DNA of 64,000 bases from Prochlorococcus sp. AG-409-M05 (GTDB lineage: Bacteria > Cyanobacteriota > Cyanobacteriia > PCC-6307 > Cyanobiaceae), in contig QCKJ01000004.1 in assembly GCA_003215435.1 (NCBI GenBank), positions 1 through 64,000 on the forward strand, read 5' to 3'. The notes beneath the pieces are model-generated. The model did not search any database. It was given only the letters and a program-made list of their open reading frames with translations, and had not been told where the DNA came from. Positions 1-7,224 of this stretch are shown here, piece by piece (position 1 is the stretch's first letter; the number at the start of each line of letters is the position of its first letter). The translations under genes were made by a program, and so were the position numbers.

Positions 1-128
1 GTAAAGAGCTCGCATCCATATCCGTTTATTTAAATACCGGGATAGTCGCTGTGCTCTTCTCTATTGGCTTTATTGCTGCCGCTGTGCTGTTCGCAGCAAT
101 AACTTTTGTCCTGAAGGCATCAGGCTGA
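1..128 (+). CDS. C-terminal end of a small membrane protein (partial)
   Basis: The frame beginning at base 3 is open to a TGA at 126-128, giving about 41 residues. It is strongly hydrophobic (a stretch such as TGIVAVLFSIGFIAAAVLF) and ends in LKASG, so it reads as the last transmembrane helix of a membrane protein whose start lies to the left of the window. I do not recognise the family from this tail. It converges on, and overlaps by a few bases, the small minus-strand gene that follows. The ORF could be fortuitous, but its amino-acid composition is what a real membrane segment looks like. Confidence 0.5.
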   Translation, partial: KELASISVYLNTGIVAVLFSIGFIAAAVLFAAITFVLKASG

Positions 129-287
129 TGTAGCAGCCTGCTCTTCTGACTTAAGTGCTCTTAAAAATCTCTTACGCTGGCCACTTCCTTCAATATCAAC
201 ATGCCAACCGCATGCAAGGCGATGGTCAGACTCTTCAAAATCAGGAACTGATTCAATCTTAGAGATTTTTTTAGTTGGCTTTTCCAT
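120..287 (-). CDS. Small hypothetical protein
   Basis: This encodes 55 residues starting MEKPTKKISKIES and ending EEQAATSA. A longer frame reaches base 347, but the extra N-terminus (MLAWQDQKQILEI...) looks like untranslated leader, and the ATG at 285-287 gives a typical soluble start. The product is basic in the middle (GSGQRKRFLRALK) with a CGWHVDIEG segment. I do not recognise it. It is convergent with the membrane-protein tail on the plus strand. Small orphan proteins of this kind are common in marine picocyanobacteria, so it is plausible but weakly supported. Confidence 0.4.
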   Translation of the reverse strand: MEKPTKKISKIESVPDFEESDHRLACGWHVDIEGSGQRKRFLRALKSEEQAATSA

Positions 288-775
288 AGACACAGTAAAC
301 AGCAAGAGAATTTCTAAAATCTGCTTTTGGTCTTGCCATGCTAACAAATGCTAGATATGGCGATTATTTAAACAGAAAGATCTCACTAAGTTTATGGCTT
401 AATGAAAAAGAAGCAAATTCAATACGATTAATCCTTCCTCCTTGAGTTTTTAGTTACATTAAAAATACTAACGCAATTGAATTAATTCACCTCTATTTAA
501 TTTCGAGTAAAGGAATAAAAGCAAAGAGGCAAGATCATAATGATCAAAAGGCAATAAAGGATTTTTATTATGCGAGCCTGCTGAAAAGTATTACTAGGTG
601 ATCCTTGCCATCAAGGTGCCTCTATCCAGGTGAAACGATCAGGAGCAGAGAAGTAACCCTTAGCTAAAATCAAAAGTGAAGATGATGTTCCTTTGAATTC
701 ATAAAGTCTTGATTGCAACAAGCATTTCTTCCTTATGGGATGCTTTGCCCCTCATGGGGACTAATATCAACAAAG
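288..775. other. Gene-poor stretch before tRNA-Pro
   Basis: I see no convincing gene in these 488 bases. The sequence is AT-rich with only short open frames. It should contain the promoter of the minus-strand small gene at its left end and of tRNA-Pro at its right end, but I cannot point to clear boxes. Confidence 0.4.
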
Positions 776-849
776 CGGGGCGTGGCGCAGTTTGGTAGCG
801 CGGGTGCTTTGGGAGCACTAGGTCGCAGGTTCGAATCCTGTCGCCCCGA
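776..849 (+). tRNA. tRNA-Pro (anticodon TGG)
   Basis: A full 74-nt cloverleaf is visible. The acceptor stem CGGGGCG (776-782) pairs with CGCCCCG (842-848), with discriminator A at 849. The anticodon loop TTTGGGA gives anticodon TGG. The T arm carries GGTTCGAATCC. The CCA end is not encoded. This gene is intact and marks the left border of the accessory region. Partial, diverged copies of it recur at about 4928, 5421 and 11146 on the same strand, which suggests it has served as an integration target. Confidence 0.96.
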
Positions 850-1101
850 CTGGCTTTTCGGCGATCTTAAATTGGGACTGGGCCCTCATTGGGCCATCCT
901 GAGCGATTGGTTGTGAGGGCTTTCTGTTTCTTCCTGGAATGCACGGAAGAACAAGCTTTCTGATATTGAGATAGCTGCATTCAACGTTCACGCCGCCCAA
1001 GTCCACAACGCTACTTATGCCCAGTGGAGTAATAAGTCGAGAGTGGAAGACTCACTGCAACGGGCGATACGATTTAGAAATCTCACTGATAAAAAAATAA
1101 A

Positions 1102-1473
1102 ATGAGCAATGAGATCACAGCTGAACATGCCAAGAAAGCTCAGGGAGAAGCTGAATGGGCCTATGAGAAGGCAAAGGAAAAGTTCTACTACTCAATGTTG
1201 GAAGTCGTTTTCCTAAGAATCAAAAGTCATCTCAGCGAACAAGGCTTAAAGAAAGTCATGGAGATGGATGAGAGAAGGAATAACAACGAAAACTTGGGGG
1301 TGGAATTTAGTCAAAAGACGTGGGTAGCTTTAGCAGAGTCTTGGGCAAGTGCAGAAGGTCTAGCAATGACCAAAATTGCAGATCTATATGGGCTGGAGAT
1401 AGCTGACTTGGATATGTCTAAGATCTCTCCTTATGAAGAGAAAGATTGTGAGGATGATTGTTCTTGTTGCTAG
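1102..1473 (+). CDS. Hypothetical protein with Cys-rich tail
   Basis: This 123-residue protein starts at ATG 1102. I do not recognise it. It is highly charged and looks helical (AEHAKKAQGEAEWAYEKAKEK), has a middle segment rich in Trp/Ala (WVALAESWASAEGLAM), and ends in CEDDCSCC, an acidic four-cysteine tail that could bind a metal or form disulphides. No signal peptide or membrane span is visible. It is the first gene after tRNA-Pro, in the position of the youngest cargo of a tRNA-anchored island. The codon pattern is clean over its whole length, so I consider it a real gene of unknown function. Confidence 0.6.
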   Translation: MSNEITAEHAKKAQGEAEWAYEKAKEKFYYSMLEVVFLRIKSHLSEQGLKKVMEMDERRNNNENLGVEFSQKTWVALAESWASAEGLAMTKIADLYGLEIADLDMSKISPYEEKDCEDDCSCC

Positions 1474-1787
1474 ATGATCAACTTACTGAAAGCACGCTAT
1501 AAAAGTTGGGTTCATATGTCTTGGGTGCACAGGCTGGTAATACAAGCGCAGCAAGTAGTGGCAGTAGTAAGCGTTTCATTTATTTCGAGCTTGGTAAAGA
1601 TCCTTGTAATAACAACATTCATCACCACAAAGAAAATGCGGAGACTTTGATTCTTCTGAAGGGAAATAGGCTCGACCTTCTTTCACTTTTATATTGCGTG
1701 CACCATAGAGCTCAATTAAATTTAGTAATTAGCCTAGAGATGCTAGATAAAAAACACTTTTTTGAATGCTATTGAATTCTGGATCAT
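1474..1787. other. Intergenic stretch with repeat copy 1
   Basis: This 314-base stretch holds the left copy of a diverged direct repeat (1513-1579) and otherwise no supported gene. An open frame of 89 codons (1506-1775) crosses the repeat, but its product has no family resemblance and the repeat recurs at 3230-3295 without that frame, so I do not call it. Confidence 0.45.
1513..1579 (+). repeat. Diverged direct repeat, copy 1 (left of K+ channel)
   Basis: The segment begins CATATGTCTTGGGTGCACAG and ends TAAGCGTTTCAT. The copy at 3230-3295 begins CATATATCTTGGGTGCACAG and ends TAAGCATTTCAT. The first 30 or so bases and the last 12 agree closely and the middle is diverged. The two copies flank the K+ channel gene in direct orientation. 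The core TTGGGTGCAC-AGG also resembles the tRNA-Pro anticodon arm TTGGGAGCACTAGG, so it may be a decayed tRNA fragment. Confidence 0.55.
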
Positions 1788-2549
1788 TCAAGGTGCCTCC
1801 ATTTTATTTTGCACGCTAATTGACTCACTAAACCCTGAAGCAAGTATTCCTGTAGGGATTGCTATAGCTCCAATTCCCATAAGGGATGTTACCGATGCAA
1901 TCGTTTTTCCAAGTGCTGTAACTGGGATTGAGTCGCCATAGCCAACAGCGCTTACGGTTGTAATAGACCACCATAGGCATCTAGGAATAGACCCAAGTAA
2001 TTCTGGTTGAATAGATGACTCCGCAAGATACATAAAAGTGCTGCTGATTAGCAATAGCAATACTGTATAAAAGGTTGATATTTGTAGTTCTTGACTCCTT
2101 GATCTAAGTGCATAGTTAAAGTGAAAAATACTTTGCTTGAATTTTTCATTTCTTCCAATTTTTAGTATTCGAAGTAGACGAATAATTCTTAGAATCTTCA
2201 ATTCGTTGCGAACACCTATAAATGACGGGATGATTGCGATCGCATCTATAATTGCCATTGGCGAAATCATGTAGCGCAAAACACCCTTTACTCCTTTTCC
2301 ATATTTATCTTCAAGAGGTGCCACCCATAAGCGGAAAATGTATTCAATACAAAACAAACCACCAATAATCCAATCTAATAGGTCTATTTGGTCTCCAAAT
2401 TTATAATCGATTGAATTTTCAGTAACTATGACTGCAAAAAAGATCGAAATAAAGATGGTGAGTCCACATATTTTATTGAATAAAGAAGTTCTGCTTCCTG
2501 GAGTTTTGTTCACTATCTGTTCATAGATTCTTAGACGGAGGTCATTCAT
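1788..2549 (-). CDS. Voltage-gated potassium channel-like ion transporter
   Basis: This 253-residue six-transmembrane cation channel of the Kv type is expected in the cytoplasmic or thylakoid membrane. S4 is plain, at about residues 118-135, with arginines spaced every third or fourth position (LRIIRLLRILKIGR). The pore loop has the K+ selectivity filter in TTVSAVGYGDS near residues 197-207. S1-S3 lie at about 27-110 and S5/S6 flank the pore. There is no large cytoplasmic C-terminal domain; the protein stops soon after S6. I chose the ATG at 2549 over the GTG one codon upstream. The gene sits between two diverged direct repeats, suggesting arrival as a cassette. K+ selectivity is inferred from the filter; gating and physiology are unknown. 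Confidence 0.88.
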   Translation of the reverse strand: MNDLRLRIYEQIVNKTPGSRTSLFNKICGLTIFISIFFAVIVTENSIDYKFGDQIDLLDWIIGGLFCIEYIFRLWVAPLEDKYGKGVKGVLRYMISPMAIIDAIAIIPSFIGVRNELKILRIIRLLRILKIGRNEKFKQSIFHFNYALRSRSQELQISTFYTVLLLLISSTFMYLAESSIQPELLGSIPRCLWWSITTVSAVGYGDSIPVTALGKTIASVTSLMGIGAIAIPTGILASGFSESISVQNKMEAP

Positions 2550-2765
2550 CACTACCTAAACGTTTAAACAAGTTTCTCTTAAGTTAGTCAAATCATGCAA
2601 ATGTTCATGCAAGTCAAATAATTCCAACAAAAAGATTGACACAAGTGAATCTGTTGTGTGCTATTTGCCTATAAAAGACTCTAAGTCCAAGCGGTGTTGA
2701 ATTGCACTGAATAGATCCACTGGCGGAGGCATTAAAAGGCCTTTGTCATTTGGTTATAAAGGAGC

Positions 2766-2936
2766 ATGACTGACTTCGTTTGGATAAAGCTTAAGAACCT
2801 TGCTAGAGCTGATGGTCTCAAAAGAATATATTGTCTGGCTATATTTATAAAAAGGTTTGACGGACAAAAACCAAGTTTTGACGCTCCTCGCAGAAAAGGA
2901 TCTAGTCAGAGCCTTCAGTTAGTGTCCGCCACCTAA
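2766..2936 (+). CDS. Possible small protein (weak)
   Basis: An ATG frame of 56 codons, product beginning MTDFVWIKLKNLARADG and ending LQLVSAT. The sequence AAAGGAG lies immediately before the ATG, which is a good ribosome-binding match but closer than usual. The product is basic and has no recognisable domain. It lies in an otherwise gene-free, decayed-looking stretch, so it may be a chance frame or a remnant of a longer gene. Confidence 0.22.
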   Translation: MTDFVWIKLKNLARADGLKRIYCLAIFIKRFDGQKPSFDAPRRKGSSQSLQLVSAT

Positions 2937-3229
2937 GGGCAAGGCAGTAGAGACTCAGACCAGAGATAGGAGTAAGAGAAGGCTTATTATTACAATCTGA
3001 GCTTCTTTTTAGTCTAACCAGCTGCTTTTCCTTCTAAACCTTTAAGGCCTAATAACTTCACCTCTGGCTTTATCTAAGCCAGTTCAATCCCTAAAATTGT
3101 TCTGTTTTTCAGTCTTTATAAAGCAACATTTAGCAGGAACCCTTCATGTAACCGCGTGATGCATCCCTGTCCTTCTCGAACATAAAAATAAATACCCCCC
3201 CCAAGAGAAGAAATCTTTCTCGTAGGATC

Positions 3230-3295
3230 CATATATCTTGGGTGCACAGGTTGGCAATAAAAGCTAATCGATAATAGAAGTTATAAGCATTTCAT
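3230..3295 (+). repeat. Diverged direct repeat, copy 2 (right of K+ channel)
   Basis: This partner of the copy at 1513-1579 shares TCTTGGGTGCACAGG, then TTGGCAATA against CTGGTAATA, and finally TAAGCATTTCAT against TAAGCGTTTCAT. The two copies are about 1.7 kb apart with the K+ channel gene between them, transcribed from the opposite strand. Confidence 0.55.
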
Positions 3296-3465
3296 CTTTT
3301 CATTATATTTTTGATATAAAAGTAGAAGCTTATTCTGTGAAAGAAACGGAACTGAACATGCGACGATTACTCCTTGCAACGCCGTTGCCCTATATGACCT
3401 TGTTAGATCAGCTTATGCAAAAGATTAAAACAATGTGCTAATTTATATTATTGCAGCATTTATTT

Positions 3466-4638
3466 ATGCAGGGTTTTATATCGGGTTTCAAAGACTTTAC
3501 GAGGCCTTTAAGGCTTTACTATCCTACTGTAATTAGGTTACTCTTGCTAAGAAAGATAATACTTTTAGTTGATTATTTGATCACCTATCGATTAGTAAAG
3601 ATCGGCTTAATAAATAAGATTGAATCTGTAATTGTTCCATGTGATCTAAAATCCAAGATCTACGTATACCCATATTATTTACGAATGCTTGCCGCTAGAA
3701 CATATTCATTAATGAGATCTAAATTATTGCCTGCTAAAAGTCCTAAGCTTAATAATATGAATAATATAGTACTTCAAGGACTTGATAAAGAAGGCCATTG
3801 CAATAAGGCACCATTACAAATACCAATTAAGACCTGTGAGAAAGTAATTAGTTTCTTTTCTAATCAACCTTCATATTTTGGTCATGGTTATGATGCAAGT
3901 GTTGGAGGTAAAAAAGAATCATTAGCATCATTGAAAAGAAATAATCAACCTCTTCCAAAATATATTTCTTATAGTTATGGCGTGCAGTTTAATTGTTTTG
4001 AACTTCTTGATTTGATTATACAGCCGACTATTATCGATATTGCTCATTCCTATTTAGGCTGCATCCCTAAGATCGAATATATAAATACTTTCTGGACTCT
4101 TCCTTCAGATGAAGTGGCTTGGCTTTCAGATTTTCATCGAGATATGGATGATTATCTTTGTCTAACTGTTATAATTAATTGGACTAATACAATTAAAAAT
4201 AATTCTGGAACTAGATATATTAAAGGAACTCATCGCCCATCTCCAGAGCTTACAGTTAAGCTTAAAGATTCCATGGAATTAATCTTCTCAGCTCAAAAGA
4301 TTAATTCATTAACTGATGAGAAGATGTTTGATTTATTTAGAGCTTCTTCTTTTCCTGGCTATCAACAAAATACAAGGTATGAAAATATTTTTTCAAAGCC
4401 TGATGATTATTTAACATCATCAGGGAGACAAGGAACAATTTGTTTTCAAAATAATGAAGGTTTACATTGTGGTCCAAAATTTGAGGGCGAGCGTTTAATC
4501 AGTTGGGTCCGTTATGGAAATTCTGGTGGAGTTCCTGGAAGAACTGTAGACATGCAAGATGTGGCATTTCTACCAGAACACAAAGATATAATCAGGTTAA
4601 ATGAATATGGATTTTTGCTTGAAGAATTATTTTCTTAA
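3466..4638 (+). CDS. Phytanoyl-CoA dioxygenase (PhyH) family Fe(II)/2-oxoglutarate oxygenase
   Basis: This protein of about 390 residues carries the facial-triad pattern of iron/2-oxoglutarate dioxygenases. An HxD motif lies in FHRDMDDYL (His near residue 223, Asp two later), and a distal His near 334 (GLHCGP) is followed nine residues later by an Arg (GERLISW) placed to bind 2-oxoglutarate. The segment NNSGTRYIKGTHRPS between them is typical of the PhyH family. The first 110 residues are hydrophobic/basic and unassigned. I start at ATG 3466; a TTG five codons upstream is possible. The gene is notably AT-rich compared with core genes in the window, fitting island DNA. The substrate is unknown; PhyH relatives often tailor lipids, sugars or natural products. 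Confidence 0.75.
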   Translation: MQGFISGFKDFTRPLRLYYPTVIRLLLLRKIILLVDYLITYRLVKIGLINKIESVIVPCDLKSKIYVYPYYLRMLAARTYSLMRSKLLPAKSPKLNNMNNIVLQGLDKEGHCNKAPLQIPIKTCEKVISFFSNQPSYFGHGYDASVGGKKESLASLKRNNQPLPKYISYSYGVQFNCFELLDLIIQPTIIDIAHSYLGCIPKIEYINTFWTLPSDEVAWLSDFHRDMDDYLCLTVIINWTNTIKNNSGTRYIKGTHRPSPELTVKLKDSMELIFSAQKINSLTDEKMFDLFRASSFPGYQQNTRYENIFSKPDDYLTSSGRQGTICFQNNEGLHCGPKFEGERLISWVRYGNSGGVPGRTVDMQDVAFLPEHKDIIRLNEYGFLLEELFS

Positions 4639-5044
4639 CTTTTTACATATTTAAATTTGATATATGAAAACCATATTAATTTGAAAGGATCTGCCAAAAC
4701 TTTGAGTTCCATTTTACGTGCCAGAGATTATTGTAAAGTTGTTCCTCCATAAGCAAGATAGGAAAAGTAAATCTCCAAAAAATTTGCATTTAATCATCAT
4801 GGCAAAGAAATTTGGGAGTGGGCAAAAAATTTGCTCACTCCTCTCATGTTCCTAAATGACATCTCATAGATCTGTAGACTTATTGCTATGAGTTAAAACC
4901 TTATTGGTGCTAATAGCTTCCCACGTCCTTTGGAAGAACTAAATCAAGGGTCTAATCGTGTCACCTCGACTGGTTTCTCAATCATTAGAGCAAGTACTGC
5001 TATTGATTTACTGCCGAAAAGGTATTGAACAAAAACCTAATTAA
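4639..5044. other. Intergenic stretch holding tRNA-Pro remnant A
   Basis: No gene is supported in these 406 bases. The only structured element is the degenerate tRNA-Pro fragment at 4928-4969 with about 8 bases of matching downstream flank. The remainder is AT-rich with frequent stops. Confidence 0.5.
4928..4969 (+). repeat. Degenerate tRNA-Pro fragment A (anticodon arm to 3' end)
   Basis: Aligned by eye with the tRNA-Pro 3' part, the segment starts CTTTGGAAGAACTAAATCA against CTTTGGGAGCACTAGGTCG and continues GGGTCTAATCGTGTCACC against GGTTCGAATCCTGTCGCC. About 36 of 46 positions match with one gap, and the match runs past the tRNA end into the flank (CGACTGG in both). It cannot fold as a functional tRNA because the 5' half is absent. 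It is the same strand as the real gene. Confidence 0.65.
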
Positions 5045-5317
5045 CTATCCATAAATTTTCGCGACAATCGGACCAGCCTGCTCGTCTGTAAATACTGGAG
5101 TTGTCTCCCACTCCATAAATTCGCCCCAGTCAGCTGCATGCTCATATAAAGATGTTGGATCATCCGTTTCAACTAATATCCAGCCTTCTAAAGACCCTGG
5201 GCCGTGATAACGGCCCAGCATATTTGCCCTGGGGTAAGGAGCTTGCGTCGCTAAGAATTTCCTTGCAGCTTGCTCGTGGTAACCAGTTTTAAATTTCCAG
5301 TGCTGTATGTAGTGCAT
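5045..5317 (-). CDS. DUF3303 domain-containing protein
   Basis: This 90-residue single-domain protein starts MHYIQHWKFKTGYHEQA. The pattern of an initial short beta strand, a helix with a Phe (ARKFLATQAP), a GRYHGPGSLEGW turn, a VETDDPTSLYEHAADW helix and a final WETTPVFTDEQA strand matches the small ferredoxin-like DUF3303 family found widely in marine cyanobacteria. No catalytic residue is known, and the role is unknown. It sits between two tRNA-Pro remnants. ATG at 5315-5317 is the natural start. Confidence 0.7.
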   Translation of the reverse strand: MHYIQHWKFKTGYHEQAARKFLATQAPYPRANMLGRYHGPGSLEGWILVETDDPTSLYEHAADWGEFMEWETTPVFTDEQAGPIVAKIYG

Positions 5318-5420
5318 TGATCAAGTTGGTTTTGAACGATTCAACCACAGTTTGCCACTTAGTACATATAGAGGCAAAAGTTATATTGTCAATTAAAGAA
5401 AAAATTTCTAAATCTCTTTT

Positions 5421-5463
5421 CTTTAGAAGTACCTGGCCAAAAGTTCGGATCCTGTCGGTGCTA
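5421..5463 (+). repeat. Degenerate tRNA-Pro fragment B (anticodon arm to 3' end)
   Basis: Ungapped alignment with tRNA-Pro from the anticodon arm through the 3' flank gives about 36 identities in 52 positions. The best part is AAGTTCGGATCCTGTCGG against AGGTTCGAATCCTGTCGC, the T arm, and ACTGG downstream is also shared. It is on the same strand as the intact tRNA and the other remnants. The 5' half of the tRNA is missing. Confidence 0.65.
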
Positions 5464-5571
5464 CTGGTTGTTTAAGGGTAAAAATGTAGCAGACAGAAAA
5501 AGAGTATGAAAGCTTTGCTCCTTTCTAATGTTGGATTTTTCTGCTATTCAAAAGTAAGTTGATTTTATCTG

Positions 5572-5799
5572 ATGCTTAGAACAACCGAAAAAAAAGCACT
5601 CACACGTCTCTTCCTTTTGGGAGTGGGGGCTCCAATTGGACTAGATAGGTTTTATGAAGGAGATATGACAGGGGGATTTCTTGCAATTATTGGATTTTTA
5701 CTAGCAGCCATAACTGTTTTTGGATTGTTGATTTGGATTTTCCCTTTCGTTTCAAAAACGTTTAGGTTGCTGAGAGAATTTGAGACCTCGGATGAATAA
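5572..5799 (+). CDS. TM2 domain-containing small membrane protein
   Basis: This 75-residue protein has two transmembrane helices. The first half holds a TM2-type signature (LLGVGAPIGLDRFYEGD): a hydrophobic helix ending in G-x-x-GLDRFY-x-G. The second helix follows after TGGF. TM2 proteins are small membrane proteins of mostly unknown function. The N-terminus (MLRTTEKKALTRL) is basic and cytoplasmic by the positive-inside rule. It stands alone between remnant B and a convergent Trp-rich gene. Confidence 0.75.
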   Translation: MLRTTEKKALTRLFLLGVGAPIGLDRFYEGDMTGGFLAIIGFLLAAITVFGLLIWIFPFVSKTFRLLREFETSDE

Positions 5800-5897
5800 T
5801 GCCTAGAAAGAACTAGCTCATTTATTCGAACGATCTAGGTGAATAGGCCCTATTGAGTTAAAGAAGCAATCACTTGCTAAATAGTCACTAATAGCAT

Positions 5898-6173
5898 TCA
5901 GTTTTTTCTAATTTGTCTATTTTGTGAACTATTCATATCCACTGTTTCCAGTCTGCAATCCTCGGCTTTGGGGAGTTGCAACCAACCACTCGTCCACTTT
6001 GAGTGAGTTTTTAATTCATCCCAAGAGACCCTGATTAGAAGTTCTTTTCTATTAACTGCAAATAGTTCTACCCATCTCTCAGTCCCTTTCCCGCCAAATT
6101 GTTTTAGTTCAAAGTGTCGGTAACCTTCACGCCTTTTTGTAGACGTCCAAGCTTTATTAGGTGGCCACCTCAT
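5898..6173 (-). CDS. Small Trp-rich protein, TIGR02450 family
   Basis: This 91-residue protein opens PPNKAWTSTKRREGYRHFE, close to the W-T-[SA]-x-x-x-x-E-G-x-x-HF pattern of the TIGR02450 tryptophan-rich family. It continues with RWVELFAVNRKELLIRVSWDEL and SKWTSGWLQLP, the usual two further Trp-containing strands. Length is about normal with an unconserved C-terminal tail. Function is unknown; the family is common in aquatic bacteria. Only 14 bases separate it from the SDR gene stop, on the same strand, so it may be read with the operon upstream. Confidence 0.7.
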   Translation of the reverse strand: MRWPPNKAWTSTKRREGYRHFELKQFGGKGTERWVELFAVNRKELLIRVSWDELKTHSKWTSGWLQLPKAEDCRLETVDMNSSQNRQIRKN

Positions 6174-6187
6174 AGTTTTTTAAAAGG

Positions 6188-7156
6188 CTAAGACCTTAAA
6201 CTAACACCTAATAAATGTAAACGATCTAAGGATCTCCTCATTTCTGAATCAAATTCTCGTTGCGAAAGATTATCTAAAGATTCATAAATAGATATTCTTT
6301 TAGAACGGAAAACAAGCCCATGCTGTCTAGCTCTATCGCTTTGATATTCATCACCTGACTCTGGCAAAGAATATGGTACTTCTGACCTGTCTAATCCAGA
6401 ATCCCTAGCAATATTCCACTGTAGAGAGATCTGCTTTTCAGATTTAACTCCATGAAATTCTGCCAGAAGAAGTAAAAACTGGTTAAATCCAATAGGGTCA
6501 GCTGAGACGTTATAAATACCATTTCGATTCAAAATAATACTTTTAACTGCAAAGTCAACTAAATCTCTTACATCTAACAATTGAATCTGCCTCTTTTTAT
6601 CATCAGAAAATACAATTGGTCGGGCGAGATTAGAAATCAGATCTGACCAAAACTTCAATCTTAATGTATGATCGTATGGACCAATTAATATACATGGTCT
6701 GAGAATAAGTAATTGTTTATCAAAAAAAGACCTGTAAATAGATTCACACTTAGATTTATTTAGCGAATAGTTAACGTTAAGGTGTACAGAATCTTGCAAT
6801 TCAGTTTCATTAACAGTAGGGGAGTTTTCATCTATTCTAGGAAAAGAATTCTTGTAGACATATGCCGTAGATAAGAAGCAAGTTTTAGCAATCGAGTCTC
6901 CCAAGACTTGAACAACTGCTTCACTTTGACGAGGTGTATAGCAACAAGTATCTATTAACCAGTCATAATTATTTTTTACAAGTCTAGATAGATCTTCCTT
7001 TTTATTCCTATCTCCCAATACCTCATCAAGTTCTAGATCTTTTTCAATTGGATTAATGCCTCTGTGGAAAACAGTCAATTCATGACCTAATTCAATAAGT
7101 TTTCTAGAAAGCAATTTTCCTTGAAAACGTGTACCACCAATAATTAAAATCTTCAT
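6188..7156 (-). CDS. NAD-dependent epimerase/dehydratase family (SDR) protein
   Basis: This 322-residue extended or atypical short-chain dehydrogenase/reductase has an N-terminal Rossmann motif (KILIIGGTRFQGKLL, residues 2-16). The GGTRFxG form is seen in atypical SDRs related to CSP41-like proteins. A YxxxK pair (YSLNK, near residue 130) supplies the likely catalytic Tyr and Lys, preceded by STAYVY. It is the last gene of the four-gene minus-strand run PIG-L, ATP-grasp, IMPase, SDR, 68 bases after the IMPase gene. In that setting a role in oxidising, reducing or epimerising a nucleotide-linked sugar is likely, but the substrate is not shown by the sequence. Confidence 0.75.
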   Translation of the reverse strand: MKILIIGGTRFQGKLLSRKLIELGHELTVFHRGINPIEKDLELDEVLGDRNKKEDLSRLVKNNYDWLIDTCCYTPRQSEAVVQVLGDSIAKTCFLSTAYVYKNSFPRIDENSPTVNETELQDSVHLNVNYSLNKSKCESIYRSFFDKQLLILRPCILIGPYDHTLRLKFWSDLISNLARPIVFSDDKKRQIQLLDVRDLVDFAVKSIILNRNGIYNVSADPIGFNQFLLLLAEFHGVKSEKQISLQWNIARDSGLDRSEVPYSLPESGDEYQSDRARQHGLVFRSKRISIYESLDNLSQREFDSEMRRSLDRLHLLGVSLRS

Positions 7157-7224
7157 AAAGAGAATATGAAAAATGAAGATTCATAATTGAATTCTAATCT
7201 GGCGTATAACATGTCTAAGGAAAA

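Larger units (their letters stand above)
2550..3465. other. Long gene-poor stretch in the island
   Basis: This is about 915 bases between the K+ channel and the dioxygenase. It contains one weak small frame (2766-2936), an 8-C run near 3195, and the right copy of the direct repeat (3230-3295). The rest shows scattered stops in all frames and looks like decayed sequence. Confidence 0.45.

Noticed and set aside
713-916. 67-codon plus-strand frame across tRNA-Pro and a 62-codon minus-strand frame at 818-1006
   Set aside because: Both overlap the tRNA gene and have no family resemblance; they are chance frames over a structured RNA.
850-930. GGCCC-TCATT-GGGCC hairpin after tRNA-Pro as a terminator
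   Set aside because: The stem has only five or so pairs and no T run follows, so it is not a convincing terminator.
1506-1775. 89-codon frame MGSYVLGAQAGNTSAASSG...
   Set aside because: It runs through a repeat whose other copy does not keep the frame, and the rest of its product has no domain pattern. It may be the tail of a decayed gene.
600-1800. Short shared string CAAGGTGCCTC near 613 and near 1790
   Set aside because: Only about 11-13 bases match and nothing extends the similarity; likely chance.
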